A stretch of 64,000 bases of DNA from Chitinophaga rhizophila (GTDB lineage Bacteria > Bacteroidota > Bacteroidia > Chitinophagales > Chitinophagaceae). The position numbers and the translations under genes were made by a program. Below are positions 1 through 9,247 of the stretch, in pieces (within the stretch, counting starts at the first letter, position 1; every line of letters begins with the position of its first letter). The stretch spans positions 806,001 to 870,000 of the forward strand of contig NZ_JAICCF010000001.1 of assembly GCF_019492185.1 (NCBI RefSeq). The letters are read 5' to 3'. The notes below the pieces were generated by a model. It saw nothing but the letters and a program-made list of their open reading frames with translations. It was not told the DNA's origin and searched no databases.

Positions 1-215
1 AGCCCCATACTATCTGTCTGGACGGAGGCTGTGAAATTACTTGCTGCATTTTTAACAGTGACGCTTACTCCCCAAAGCGCCTCTCCCGTTGTCTCGCTTT
101 TGACAATACCCGAGACATCAGAGCGATTTTGACTTTGGGCATTAGTAAATAATGGGATAAAGCTGTAGATGACTGCTACTATGAGCAGAACGCACGTGGA
201 ATACCAATTTTTCAT
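1..215 (-). CDS. TonB-dependent receptor (SusC-like), N-terminal fragment
   Basis: Start of a minus-strand gene that runs off the left edge; about 71 codons are visible from the ATG at 213-215. The translation begins MKNWYSTCVLLIVAVIYSF, a signal peptide ending near TNAQ, followed by the start of a carboxypeptidase-regulatory-like beta-sandwich (SGIVKSETTGEALWGVSVTV), the usual first domain of SusC/RagA outer-membrane receptors. It sits 91 bp downstream of a FecR gene, the standard order ECF sigma - FecR - receptor, so it is probably the ligand-importing, signal-transducing receptor of that system. The STN domain that transducing receptors often carry before this domain is not visible here. 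Substrate unknown; the plug and barrel are outside the window. Confidence 0.75.
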   Translation of the reverse strand, partial: MKNWYSTCVLLIVAVIYSFIPLFTNAQSQNRSDVSGIVKSETTGEALWGVSVTVKNAASNFTASVQTDSMG

Positions 216-306
216 TTTGTATCTGCTAGGTTGAGTTAGGCAAATAAGGTCCTATCGTTGACAGGTGCAACGATCTCAATAGTTTTTTCAAGTATCATAT
301 TTCTGG

Positions 307-1353
307 CTAATCTTTCTTACCTATAACGTAGTGTTCGTCTTTCTTCTCAATTTTAAGTTGGTTTAATACTGCTATATCACTTAGAATAGTTTCCAGCGCA
401 TCTGTTTTACGCATTCTACCGGTAAAGTACTTATTCTGTATATCGGTAGGGAAATAGTAAATATCAACCTGGTAGTAAACGCTTAGCTGATCGAATACTT
501 CTGACAATGGAGACATATCAAATGTATAGTAATCAGGCCTGTTTACGCTCCTGCCCTTATTATCGGCTAATCCTGCTTTCACCAATTTCTCTGCCGGCAC
601 ATAACGTGTAACACTTGCCAGCATAGTTATCTTATCGTATATAAATTCATCCCCTGGCTTCAGTATTTCCCTACCATTCCATTTCTTGCGGATATTATTG
701 ACGGCGGCTACCTGTATTTTCCCTTTGTGCAATGTTACTTTAATAGCTGTACTCTCTTCAAACGATTCAACAGTGAAAGATGTCCCCAGTACAGTGGTTG
801 CCAGCCTGTCTGCATGTACAATAAATGGTCTACTTTTATCTTTACTTACCTCAAACAACGCTTTTCCTGCAAGATACACATCCCTGTCAGGCGCTGCCAT
901 AAACGGCTCCTTATAACGGATGCTACTTTTAGGAGATAAGAGCACAACAGATCCATCATCCAGTAATATCTGCATTAATGTATCTGAGATATTGCTCCTT
1001 TCCGTCAGTTGCTTTGACTGATCATTAGTGACGCTTCTTTTCGCAACATAAGTCGGCCTACCTGAAAAATACATCCATATTGCACCTGCAAGCAGTACTA
1101 TACAAGCCGCTGCTGCTATCCGGTAAAATACTATCTTACTGCGTTTCCTGAAGGTTTGCCTACTTACGTTGTCAAATAGCCTCTCAGTCAGATCAGGCGC
1201 CAGTTGGTCATTTATGTCAAATTTGTCCCAGTCTTCTTCAGTGGCATACTTATCCCATTCTCCGGGATTATTCCGAAAATATTCCAGTACCTGCCTTCGT
1301 TCCTCATCAGAGCATTCATTTCTGAAATATTTGTCGATCAATTCCCTTTGCAT
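307..1353 (-). CDS. FecR-family anti-sigma factor
   Basis: A 348-residue inner-membrane anti-sigma factor. A short cytoplasmic N-terminal region of about 75 residues (begins MQRELIDKYFRNECSDEERR) would hold the ECF sigma factor. One membrane segment follows at about residues 76-97 (IVFYRIAAAACIVLLAGAIW), then the periplasmic FecR domain (GKALFEVSKDKSRPFIVHA) and a C-terminal DUF4974/STN-like domain (about 270-340, YTFDMSPLSEVFDQLSVYYQV) that contacts the TonB receptor. Length and order are typical of Bacteroidota FecR proteins. It lies 81 bp downstream of the sigma gene and 91 bp upstream of a receptor, so it should couple receptor occupancy to sigma release. The ligand cannot be inferred. 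Confidence 0.92.
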   Translation of the reverse strand: MQRELIDKYFRNECSDEERRQVLEYFRNNPGEWDKYATEEDWDKFDINDQLAPDLTERLFDNVSRQTFRKRSKIVFYRIAAAACIVLLAGAIWMYFSGRPTYVAKRSVTNDQSKQLTERSNISDTLMQILLDDGSVVLLSPKSSIRYKEPFMAAPDRDVYLAGKALFEVSKDKSRPFIVHADRLATTVLGTSFTVESFEESTAIKVTLHKGKIQVAAVNNIRKKWNGREILKPGDEFIYDKITMLASVTRYVPAEKLVKAGLADNKGRSVNRPDYYTFDMSPLSEVFDQLSVYYQVDIYYFPTDIQNKYFTGRMRKTDALETILSDIAVLNQLKIEKKDEHYVIGKKD

Positions 1354-1434
1354 CAGTGTCAGTTAAGATAATAGGCGCTTTATAATAGTATCGTTTGAAA
1401 GAAGGGGGAACCCCTAATGGCAGGAAAAATATTT

Positions 1435-1986
1435 TTAATAGCGGTAGAGCAGTAGTAATAACAGGAGCAAAAGGTTCCTTAAATAACTGAGTGCTAAAGA
1501 CATGTGATTCTCTACAGTTTTCACAGACAGGGAAAGCTGCTCAGCTATCTCTTTATAAGATTTAAATTCATACCGGCTCAGTTCAAAGACCTTCCTCCTC
1601 ATCGGGGGCATAGCCTGTACCAGCTCCTTGATTCTTAGTAGTAGTTCCTTGGATTGGATTATATCAAAAGTACTGCTGTTATCAGTGCCAGCTGACTGTT
1701 CCTGCTCAAGGTACCGGTCCTTAACGGCTTCCTTTCTGAGAAGGTCGATAAATGTAGCCCGGGCTATATGGAAGATTAATCTGCTTACCGGCATAGATTC
1801 ATCCAGCTGCTGCCGATAGTTCCATAGCTTGATAAAGGTAATCTGTGTGGTTTCTTCAGCGATATAGGAGGAATGAGTTTTAGCCAGCACGTAGAAATAG
1901 ACCTTCCGGTGATATTCGTGAAATAAGTCACTGAAAACCGAAGAGTCTCCTTCTTTCAACGCGGAAATCTTACTAAACGTGGACAT
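1435..1986 (-). CDS. ECF RNA polymerase sigma factor (sigma-70 family)
   Basis: A 183-residue ECF sigma factor with region 2 at about residues 15-85 (FSDLFHEYHRKVYFYVLAKT) and region 4 at about 110-170 (MPPMRRKVFELSRYEFKSY, then IAEQLSLSVKTVENHM as the helix-turn-helix). This matches the Bacteroidota subfamily that pairs with FecR. The gene is followed by its FecR and a TonB receptor, so it probably drives the receptor and uptake genes. Oddity: the protein ends in nine consecutive leucines followed by YRY. The leucine codons are mixed (CTT, TTG, CTC, CTG, TTA, CTA), so the run is not a simple DNA repeat. The start at 1986 gives a normal ECF N-terminus (MSTFSKISALKEGD). Confidence 0.93.
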   Translation of the reverse strand: MSTFSKISALKEGDSSVFSDLFHEYHRKVYFYVLAKTHSSYIAEETTQITFIKLWNYRQQLDESMPVSRLIFHIARATFIDLLRKEAVKDRYLEQEQSAGTDNSSTFDIIQSKELLLRIKELVQAMPPMRRKVFELSRYEFKSYKEIAEQLSLSVKTVENHMSLALSYLRNLLLLLLLLLYRY

Positions 1987-2078
1987 ACTATAAATATAAT
2001 GAGAAATTTCTTTTCCTATAATTTACTATTACCAAAATAAGACGTTACACTGCAATGTATAGTATAGACGTCTGCCAG

Positions 2079-3692
2079 CTAAAAATAGTTACTATCAATA
2101 AACTTTATCTCCATTATTCTCTGCTCAAAATCATTGGCGGGCACCAGCGCGCGGGACTTAATACGTGTCTTATAGGTATAAACGGTACTCACGCTGTAAT
2201 CCAATATCTTGGCTATAGCTTCGTGCTCTGTTATCCCCAGGCGTATCAAGGCAAATATGCGCAGTGTTGCATTCAGCGTTTCTCCTGATTTAGGCCATAT
2301 CTGATCTTCTTTCTTTAACAACGCATTAAATGAGGCAATGAAATTAGGGAACATCGTCAGGAAAACACTATCCAGCATCTCGTATAAACGATCCTTTTCC
2401 TCTTCGACCTGCACTTCCTTCAGCAACTGACTGACTTCCTTATACTTGCCCAATTTGATACTATGGAGGGTCTTATGCTTGATTTTGTCCAATGTATCAA
2501 TGTAAGACGAACACGTTTTAAAGAACAGCCCTATCAACTCCTCCTTGATCCTGGATGACTCCCATAGTTTCGCATTCACGTCTTCCAGCTCAGTATTCTT
2601 CTCCCTGATCATCTGCTCATTCACTTTGATCCGCTGGAGTTGCCGGCGGTAGATAACCAGCAGGAAGAATAATACAACGGCAACGATCAGGAAGATTAAC
2701 AGGCCTATCAGCAACTTGTCCTTTTCATGCTGTTTCTCATCTATTATCTTACCTGCGACCAGCGGCAACATCGACTCAATCTGTACTACCTGGTTCCTGG
2801 CACCATAGAACTTGGCATTCTTTGCTGCCTCCTGCATAAATTCATAGGCATCATTGGTTTTGCCTAATTTAAATAGCTCCTGCCCCAGCAGGAATATGGC
2901 CAGCGTCTCCTTGGTTGAGGAACGAACATCGTTAATTGCTGCCAATGTAAGGAAAAGCACCCGGTCATATCCCGTATAAGCATAACTAACCCTGGTGGCC
3001 ACCATAGCAACGTTATGTGCTGGCAGGGACTGGCGGATAATTGTATGATAGAAGAAATCAGGCGTCAGGTGCCGGGCAGCCACTGAGTCTTTGTTAAAAG
3101 CCAGATTAATGGTCTGCTCGAAATCATTAGAGGGGGTAGCAATCTCTGCACTTTTAAAATCTTCAGCTGACTGCCTATAATACTCCCTGGAGAAATAGGC
3201 GTCGTTATCATAATCAGCAATGCCCGCGTTCAGGCGGGCGCGGAGGAACAGGAAATCTGTCTTTAAGGTATTTGGCAACTCGTCGCTTGAGATAGCATCG
3301 GTAATGTCAAAAGCCTCCTTATAAAAGCCTGAACTTACCAACGTTGTTCCCATCAGGATTTGACTTTGAATCAGCTCTTGTTTCTTGCCAAACTGCTCAG
3401 ACAGGTCAGTCATTAGTCTAACATACTGGAAGGCTGAGTCAAACTTATAGGAGCTGTATTCCCTGAAAATATCTGTATACAGATTAAACCTGCTCTTAAA
3501 ATCTTCCGCTCCAATACCCACCAAGTGCATTTTCAGCTGCTCAATCCGCTTTTCTTTACTTTTATCATATTGCCCATCCTTTGCCAGTTCCGACTTTAAA
3601 ACTATTATAAGGCTATCTGACCTTTTAGTCTGAGCATGACCCATACTTAATAAGAGTAATAGAAAAACTGAAACAAATAATACTTTCTCCAT
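2079..3692 (-). CDS. DUF6377-type membrane sensor/regulator
   Basis: A 537-residue protein of the Bacteroidota DUF6377 group, thought to be a membrane-bound transcription regulator. A signal peptide (about residues 1-20, ending GHAQ) precedes a long helical TPR-like periplasmic region (about 25-320). One membrane helix lies near 322-346 (LLIGLLIFLIVAVVLFFLLV), then a coiled coil with INEQMIREKNTELEDVN-like character. The cytoplasmic C-terminus includes a LuxR/GerE-like helix-turn-helix (about 485-515, ITEHEAIAKILDYSVSTVY). It is transcribed divergently from a SusC/SusD pair, and regulators in this position usually control the neighbouring uptake genes. The signal it senses is unknown. The family assignment rests on architecture and motif recall rather than a profile search. 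Confidence 0.8.
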   Translation of the reverse strand: MEKVLFVSVFLLLLLSMGHAQTKRSDSLIIVLKSELAKDGQYDKSKEKRIEQLKMHLVGIGAEDFKSRFNLYTDIFREYSSYKFDSAFQYVRLMTDLSEQFGKKQELIQSQILMGTTLVSSGFYKEAFDITDAISSDELPNTLKTDFLFLRARLNAGIADYDNDAYFSREYYRQSAEDFKSAEIATPSNDFEQTINLAFNKDSVAARHLTPDFFYHTIIRQSLPAHNVAMVATRVSYAYTGYDRVLFLTLAAINDVRSSTKETLAIFLLGQELFKLGKTNDAYEFMQEAAKNAKFYGARNQVVQIESMLPLVAGKIIDEKQHEKDKLLIGLLIFLIVAVVLFFLLVIYRRQLQRIKVNEQMIREKNTELEDVNAKLWESSRIKEELIGLFFKTCSSYIDTLDKIKHKTLHSIKLGKYKEVSQLLKEVQVEEEKDRLYEMLDSVFLTMFPNFIASFNALLKKEDQIWPKSGETLNATLRIFALIRLGITEHEAIAKILDYSVSTVYTYKTRIKSRALVPANDFEQRIMEIKFIDSNYF

Positions 3693-3917
3693 ATAGATCT
3701 GTAGTCCCCTGATTGTTAATATATGCCCTGCCCACTGTCAACGGCATACCCTTCACATGATTTCCTTTTCAGATATTAATGCATCATTCTCACTGACAAA
3801 TGTAGATCACAATAAGACGATGCCTCAGTGACTATCATCTGAGTATCAATCAAAAGCTGAATCCGGTAGGCTATAAACCGGTCTTAAACTCGTTCAAAAG
3901 GGCCATTAAGATAGCAA

Positions 3918-3936
3918 AAACCTTTTTGAAAGGTTT
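3918..3936. promoter_or_regulatory. Inverted repeat in the regulator/SusC intergenic region
   Basis: AAACCTTT at 3918-3925 and AAAGGTTT at 3929-3936 form a perfect 8-bp inverted repeat with a 3-nt spacer, followed by a T-rich stretch. It lies in the 473-bp gap between the divergent DUF6377 gene (start 3692) and the SusC start (4166). It could be an operator for the DUF6377 protein or a weak hairpin terminator; the sequence alone does not decide. The rest of the gap is AT-rich. I saw no well-spaced TAnnTTTG promoter, only a near match (TATTTTG) around 4055-4061. Confidence 0.45.
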
Positions 3937-4165
3937 AGATTTTTATAGGCAGGAAGATAAATAACTAATTGACTGTCAATCTATACACTCTGATATCGGT
4001 TAGATTTTCGGACATAGCAGGGGTCGTACTGCTTAACACGGCTGATTAGTCATTTATTTTGCCCCCAGCTAACTAAACGTCATGACCGACGTAGGCTTCA
4101 TCCATCAGGAGCTGCAGCGATGTAAGATGATATTCCGCGTTAATGAACCAATCAAGCAGAACGTT

Positions 4166-7156
4166 ATGCTATCAAAAATTCTACGAGTATTTAGTTTTTT
4201 GACCCTGGTACTGGTCAATGTTCACCCTAGTTTTGCACAAGAAAGGGTTATTGAAGGAAAGGTAGTTGACTCAACGACAAATAGCCCATTGCCGGGTGTC
4301 ACCATCAGACTAGGCCGGACTAATTCCGGAACAGCTACAGATGGTAATGGAGCATTCCGCATTACCATGCCGGCAACTGTCAACCAGCTGATCTTCTCCT
4401 CTATCCATTATTTGCCACAAACTATAACCGTAGGTAATCAGACGACCTTACTGGTAAAACTGGCTTCGTCAACCCGCGACCTGAAAGGCGTAGAGGTAGT
4501 AAGTGTAGGTTATGGTACCATGGACAAAAGGGAGGTGTCCAGCGCCATCACCCATATCAAGGCGGAAGAGCTAAGATCGGTGGCGGCTAACAATCCCTTA
4601 ATGTCGCTACAGGGAAAAGTGGCAGGCTTAAACATATCTAACACGTCTACAGCTGACCCAAACTCTTCCCCCAGTGTCCAGCTGCGTGGGGTATCTTCCC
4701 GTAGCGCCGGTCTTGGTCCCTTGTATGTAGTAAACGGGGTACCCGGCGGCAACATCGACAATATTAACCAGAATGATATAGAATCCATTGACGTACTGAA
4801 GGGTGGTGCTGCATCTGCTATCTACGGTACCCGCGGTAGCAACGGCGTAATCATCATCACTACCAAGAAAGGCACCGGAGACTCCAGGCTGGTATACAAC
4901 GGATACTTCAGCATGGATAACCTGACCAACAGACCGGATGTATTGACTACTGATGAGTTTATTCAGCATCGTGTAAACGCCAATCCTACCAAGGGCATCA
5001 ATTATGGCGGTAATACTGACTGGATGAAGGCGGTAACCCGCCCAACAGCTTATGCGCAGAAACACACATTACAGATATCAGGTGGAAATGCCAGGGATAA
5101 CTATTTTGCCTCTGCCGACTACCGGAATGCGGATGGTATTGACCTAAGAGCCTATAAAAAGGAGTATGGTGCCCGTCTGAATATCAACCATACCTCGAAG
5201 GAGGATGTCTATACGGTATCCCTCAACGTTGCTCCAAGGTATATGAAAACCAGCAATGCTGACCAGGCTAACTTTAATAATGCCATCACCCTGAATCCAA
5301 CAATGCCTGTTTATGATAGTACGGGTTATCGCTATATCAATACAGGTTTCTTCGCCAATAACCCGGTTGAGCGCGCCCGCCTGGTTAAAAGCCAGGCAGA
5401 GATCAAACAACTGGATATTAGCGGATCCTTTAAAGTAAATATTAACAGGAACCTGTATTCGACTATCACTCTGTCTAATATCAGGGCTTCCTATAAGAAT
5501 CTGAACTTTTCTCCGTCAACCCTAACTACCATCGTTCATACTGGTCAGACTACCAGAACGAACTATGCATCGCAGGAGCAGCAGGATAATGATCAGCGGA
5601 ACCTGGAGTGGACAGTCAACTATGCCCTCAACCTGAAAAGGAATCACTTCAAGGTGCTGGGAGGATATTCCTATAGTTACTTCAACTACCAGGCATTCAG
5701 CGCCAATAACTACGACTTCCCGTTTGACAATTTCCTGTGGAATAACCTTGGCTCAGGAATCTGGAATGGCGGCGAAAAGGGTAACGGACAGAACGCAGTA
5801 TCTTCGACACAGAACGATTCCAGGCTTGCGGCATTCTTTGGCAGGATCAATTATGATTTTGATAATAAGTATATCCTGACTGTCAGCCTGCGGCACGAAG
5901 GCTCCTCTAAATTCGGGAGAAATAACAAGTGGGGTAACTTCCCTGCTGTATCTGCGGCATGGCGTATCTCTGATGAAAGCTTCCTGAAAGATAAAATCAG
6001 TTGGTTAAGCGACCTGAAACTGAGAGCTGATTATGGCGTAACAGGCAACCAGGACTTCGGCAACTACCTGTCCCTCTTACTATATGGCGGATATGGCTAT
6101 TTCCCTTTCAATGGAACAATCTACCAGGTATATGGCCCATCGCAGAATATCAACCCGAACCTGGGCTGGGAAAAGGCCATTAACTTCAATGCTGGTATCG
6201 ACTTTGAATTGTTCAACAGCCGTATAACAGGTTCATTGAACTATTACGTGCGCACTAACAAAGACCTGCTGGGCTACTATAATGTGCCGCTTCCTCCGAA
6301 TCCGCAATCACAGACCTTCTCTAATGTGGGTACTATGAAGAACTCCGGTATTGAGCTGCAACTCGGAGCAGAAGTAATAAAAGGCGGAGACTTTAATTAT
6401 AACATCACATTGGCAGGGGCATATAATAACAACAAATTCGTGTCCTTCTCCAACAAAATATACTCAGGTGCACCATTCCAGGATGTAGCAGGGCTGCCTG
6501 CACCGGGTAGTCCGGGCAATATTCAACGCCTGCAGGAAGGACACCGCATTGGCGACTTTTATATGTTAAAGTCAGCAGGGGTAGATGAGAATGGTGCGCT
6601 GCAGGTATACAAGAAAGATGGTAGTATTGTAACGGCCACCCAGGCTAATGCTGACGACAAACAGTTTGTTGGCAATGGCTTACCGAAATTTACCGGCTCT
6701 CTCAGTAATAGCTTCCGGTACAAAAACTGGGATCTGAACGTTTTCTTCAGAGGCAACTTTGGATACAAGTTGTTTAACATGCAGGCATTCTACCTGGGTA
6801 CACCTGCTACCCAATCTGATGCTAATACGCTGAGATCTGCTTACGAACCAGGCAACAAATACGCAAAGCTGACTAATTCATCTACACTATCTCTGGCTTC
6901 TGACTATTTCCTTGAATCAGGCTCTTTTGTCAAGATTGACAACGTAACCCTAGGTTATAGTCGAACGCTTAACTCCAAATACCTGCATGGGTTCAGAATC
7001 TATGCGGCGGCAACGAACCTGTATACTTTCACCGGCTTTAACGGAGGCGATCCGGATCTGTACCCGGTAAACGGCTTAACGCCAGGCGTTCAGGGTAATC
7101 TGAACTTCTACCCTGCTACTATTCAACTATTAGGCGGTTTACAGGTAACATTCTAA
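4166..7156 (+). CDS. SusC/RagA-family TonB-linked outer membrane protein
   Basis: TonB-dependent outer-membrane importer of the SusC/RagA family, about 996 residues from the chosen start. I place the start at ATG 4166 because it gives a clean signal peptide (MLSKILRVFSFLTLVLVNV, cleavage after SFAQ). The frame is open upstream to an ATG at 4082, but that would put 28 charged residues before the signal. Domains in order: carboxypeptidase-regulatory-like fold (about 25-110, VIEGKVVDSTTNSPLPGVTI), plug (about 120-245, SVGYGTMDKREVSSAI and GSNGVIIITTKKG), then a long beta-barrel ending LNFYPATIQLLGGLQVTF. There is no STN domain, so it is unlikely to signal through FecR. It is followed after 18 bp by its SusD partner. 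Together they import an oligosaccharide or other polymer fragment, but no glycoside hydrolase is adjacent to reveal which. Confidence 0.94.
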   Translation: MLSKILRVFSFLTLVLVNVHPSFAQERVIEGKVVDSTTNSPLPGVTIRLGRTNSGTATDGNGAFRITMPATVNQLIFSSIHYLPQTITVGNQTTLLVKLASSTRDLKGVEVVSVGYGTMDKREVSSAITHIKAEELRSVAANNPLMSLQGKVAGLNISNTSTADPNSSPSVQLRGVSSRSAGLGPLYVVNGVPGGNIDNINQNDIESIDVLKGGAASAIYGTRGSNGVIIITTKKGTGDSRLVYNGYFSMDNLTNRPDVLTTDEFIQHRVNANPTKGINYGGNTDWMKAVTRPTAYAQKHTLQISGGNARDNYFASADYRNADGIDLRAYKKEYGARLNINHTSKEDVYTVSLNVAPRYMKTSNADQANFNNAITLNPTMPVYDSTGYRYINTGFFANNPVERARLVKSQAEIKQLDISGSFKVNINRNLYSTITLSNIRASYKNLNFSPSTLTTIVHTGQTTRTNYASQEQQDNDQRNLEWTVNYALNLKRNHFKVLGGYSYSYFNYQAFSANNYDFPFDNFLWNNLGSGIWNGGEKGNGQNAVSSTQNDSRLAAFFGRINYDFDNKYILTVSLRHEGSSKFGRNNKWGNFPAVSAAWRISDESFLKDKISWLSDLKLRADYGVTGNQDFGNYLSLLLYGGYGYFPFNGTIYQVYGPSQNINPNLGWEKAINFNAGIDFELFNSRITGSLNYYVRTNKDLLGYYNVPLPPNPQSQTFSNVGTMKNSGIELQLGAEVIKGGDFNYNITLAGAYNNNKFVSFSNKIYSGAPFQDVAGLPAPGSPGNIQRLQEGHRIGDFYMLKSAGVDENGALQVYKKDGSIVTATQANADDKQFVGNGLPKFTGSLSNSFRYKNWDLNVFFRGNFGYKLFNMQAFYLGTPATQSDANTLRSAYEPGNKYAKLTNSSTLSLASDYFLESGSFVKIDNVTLGYSRTLNSKYLHGFRIYAAATNLYTFTGFNGGDPDLYPVNGLTPGVQGNLNFYPATIQLLGGLQVTF

Positions 7157-7174
7157 ACAATTAACGGTAAAGAG

Positions 7175-8911
7175 ATGAAAAAGAACTATAGCAACTTTAT
7201 TATAAATACTGCATTAACCACCGCGTTATTATTCGGCAGCTGTACCAAACTGGATGAAACTGTATATGACAGAGTAGACGAATCAGGATTCCTGACCAGA
7301 CGCGATGATGTGATCAGAGACTTTCTACGTCCGTTTGAACATGCTTATTGGAGTATCCAGGGGAACGATATCTATGCTGTTGGTGAAAACTCAACAGACG
7401 AAATCGGGACCTTTAACCGGCAGGGTGACTGGCAGGATGGTAACTACTACCAGCGTATGCACCAGCATACCTGGACTAACCAGGATGGTTTCACCAATGG
7501 TGCCTGGACTGCATTCTACCAGGGTATAGTACTTTCCACCAACTCCCTTCAGGATATGGAAAGTATCACTGATCCTGCGAAGCTGAATATTACACCGACT
7601 GAGCTGGCTGATTTCAAGGCGGAACTCAGAACACTCCGGGCCTGGTTCTATCTGAGAGCATTTGACTTCTACCGCAATATTGTGATCGTGACCGATGTAA
7701 AGAATACCACTACCGGTCAGAAGCAATCTCCTCCTGAAGAGATGTTCAAATACATAGAATCAGAACTCAGAGCAGCCTTGCCTGACCTTCCCAAACGAGA
7801 AACCCTGGGAGAGAAAGGCATAGGCCGGTGGACGCAGGCAGGGGCTGCTGCTTTGCTCGTGCGACTGTACCTGAATGCCCAGGTATATATCAACCAGGAC
7901 AGATTTAATGACTGCGCTACTGTATGTCAGGAGATTATCGATGGCAAATATGGCAACTACCAGTTGGATACGCGTTGGGATGCGCCATTTGATTATACCA
8001 ATACCTCCCTTAACTCAGAAGTACTCTATGGCTTCCCTTCCAGCCTTTCCCGTACTCACTGGCAATATGATGGCGGTATGTTCTTCTGGGCACTGACATA
8101 TGATGCTGCTCCACTGTATTGTGGCTTTACAGATTTTGGTCAGTCAAATCCAAGGTTCGCCCTGCAGCCAGGAAGAGATGTAGATAGTGTTGAATACAGC
8201 TTCGCTTTAGGTAAACCCTTCGTTAAGTTCCAGCGCTATCCTGATGACTTGCGCCTGAAGCTCTATAAGAATCTGGGCAACAGTAAGCGGGAAGGTATGT
8301 TCCTATATGGCTACCTGCCTTTCCAGCGGACGGTGAATGGCGTGACCGTTAATGATACCGTACGTGGCAATAAAGGCCCTTATCCCCTGTTTATCCGTGA
8401 CCAGGTGGGTTGGTTCCTGGATGCTAAACCAGGACAGCGTATTGCTGATAAAGAATCCAATATGGGGCATGCCGACCATAATTCAGGTGTGTTCATTGTA
8501 AAATACCCGCTGTATCCAACGCCGGATCCGAACCGTATTACATCTGCCTACGCTGAGGTACGTCTGTCAGAGATCTACTATTCACTGGCCGAATGTAAAT
8601 ACCGGGCCGGAGATAAGGCAACCGCAGCTACCTTGTTGAATGCAGTACGTAAACGCAACTATCCCGAAGGCTCTACAAGTCTGTATAACCCGGATGGCAG
8701 TCAGCTAACCGACCAGGAGATGCTGGATGAGTGGGGACGTGAGTTTCTGGGCGAAAACCGCCGACGCACTGACCTGATCCGCTGGGGAGTATTCAATACT
8801 GGTACCTGGTGGGATAAACAACCGGACGGTGATAACCATACAGCCATCTTCCCGATTGGCCGGGATATCATGGGCGCAAACCCACAATTTGTACAAAACC
8901 CAGGCTACTAA
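7175..8911 (+). CDS. SusD/RagB-family nutrient-binding lipoprotein
   Basis: A 578-residue surface lipoprotein that forms the lid of the SusC channel encoded 18 bp upstream. The N-terminus is a lipoprotein signal with lipobox-like LLFGSC (Cys about residue 23) followed by TKLDE. The body shows SusD-type TPR helices (AELRTLRAWFYLRAFDFY near 150) and the characteristic C-terminal segment near 530-555 (EWGREFLGENRRRTDLIRW). Length is typical for the family. The substrate is not predictable from sequence; no polysaccharide-degrading gene lies next to it. Confidence 0.94.
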   Translation: MKKNYSNFIINTALTTALLFGSCTKLDETVYDRVDESGFLTRRDDVIRDFLRPFEHAYWSIQGNDIYAVGENSTDEIGTFNRQGDWQDGNYYQRMHQHTWTNQDGFTNGAWTAFYQGIVLSTNSLQDMESITDPAKLNITPTELADFKAELRTLRAWFYLRAFDFYRNIVIVTDVKNTTTGQKQSPPEEMFKYIESELRAALPDLPKRETLGEKGIGRWTQAGAAALLVRLYLNAQVYINQDRFNDCATVCQEIIDGKYGNYQLDTRWDAPFDYTNTSLNSEVLYGFPSSLSRTHWQYDGGMFFWALTYDAAPLYCGFTDFGQSNPRFALQPGRDVDSVEYSFALGKPFVKFQRYPDDLRLKLYKNLGNSKREGMFLYGYLPFQRTVNGVTVNDTVRGNKGPYPLFIRDQVGWFLDAKPGQRIADKESNMGHADHNSGVFIVKYPLYPTPDPNRITSAYAEVRLSEIYYSLAECKYRAGDKATAATLLNAVRKRNYPEGSTSLYNPDGSQLTDQEMLDEWGREFLGENRRRTDLIRWGVFNTGTWWDKQPDGDNHTAIFPIGRDIMGANPQFVQNPGY

Positions 8912-8923
8912 TCAATATATTAA

Positions 8924-8960
8924 CTGCTGCGCCTATCATGCTAAGGCGTAGCAGTTTTAT
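8924..8960 (+). terminator. Rho-independent terminator after the SusCD pair
   Basis: CTGCTGCGCCT (8924-8934) pairs with AGGCGTAGCAG (8944-8954) over 11 bp with one G-U wobble and a 9-nt loop, followed directly by TTTT. It is 13 bp past the SusD stop and oriented to end that transcript. Confidence 0.8.
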
Positions 8961-8984
8961 CCGCCCTATTCTTTCCGATTGATG

Positions 8985-9019
8985 AGGTGCAGTTTCAAAC
9001 ACTGCACCTTTCTTCTTTT
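8985..9019 (+). terminator. Second hairpin with T-rich tail
   Basis: AGGTGCAGT (8985-8993) and ACTGCACCT (9001-9009) form a perfect 9-bp stem with a 7-nt loop, followed by TTCTTCTTTT on the plus strand. Coming shortly after the 8924-8960 hairpin, it is probably a back-up terminator. The rest of the 8912-9247 gap contains only the flavohemoglobin promoter region. Confidence 0.65.
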
Positions 9020-9160
9020 ACCGCTACCCTATCCTAAAATTTCTCCGGCCTGACAATACATCCACACACACCCATTTTCCATACGCCGGCTCCTACTAAT
9101 CAAAGAAGTGCATAACCCATATACCTCCGGCCACATATCTGACGGATACTACCCCCTCAA

Positions 9161-9182
9161 TTAAAGACTTTTTTGTCCTTAA
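9161..9182. promoter_or_regulatory. Imperfect palindrome over the hmp -33 element
   Basis: TTAAAGAC (9161-9168) and GTCCTTAA (9175-9182) are inverted repeats with one mismatch and a 6-nt T-only spacer. They overlap the TTTG -33 element at 9172-9175. The position suits a repressor site. A nitric-oxide-responsive Rrf2/NsrR-type or Crp/Fnr-type regulator is a plausible binder because the gene is a NO dioxygenase, but no regulator gene is adjacent. Confidence 0.45.
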
Positions 9183-9203
9183 TTGAAAAACCCCTAGGTT
9201 TGC
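9172..9203 (+). promoter_or_regulatory. Bacteroidota-type promoter of the flavohemoglobin gene
   Basis: TTTG at 9172-9175 and TAGGTTTGC at 9195-9203, separated by 19 bp, match the Bacteroidota sigma-A consensus TTTG-N19-TAnnTTTG. The ATG is at 9248, leaving a very AT-rich 5' leader of about 35-40 nt with a weak inverted repeat (TAAAA at 9209-9213, TTTTA at 9226-9230). Confidence 0.75.
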
Positions 9204-9247
9204 AGTATTAAAAGATAAAAAGGTATTTTAATATTAATATCAAAGTC

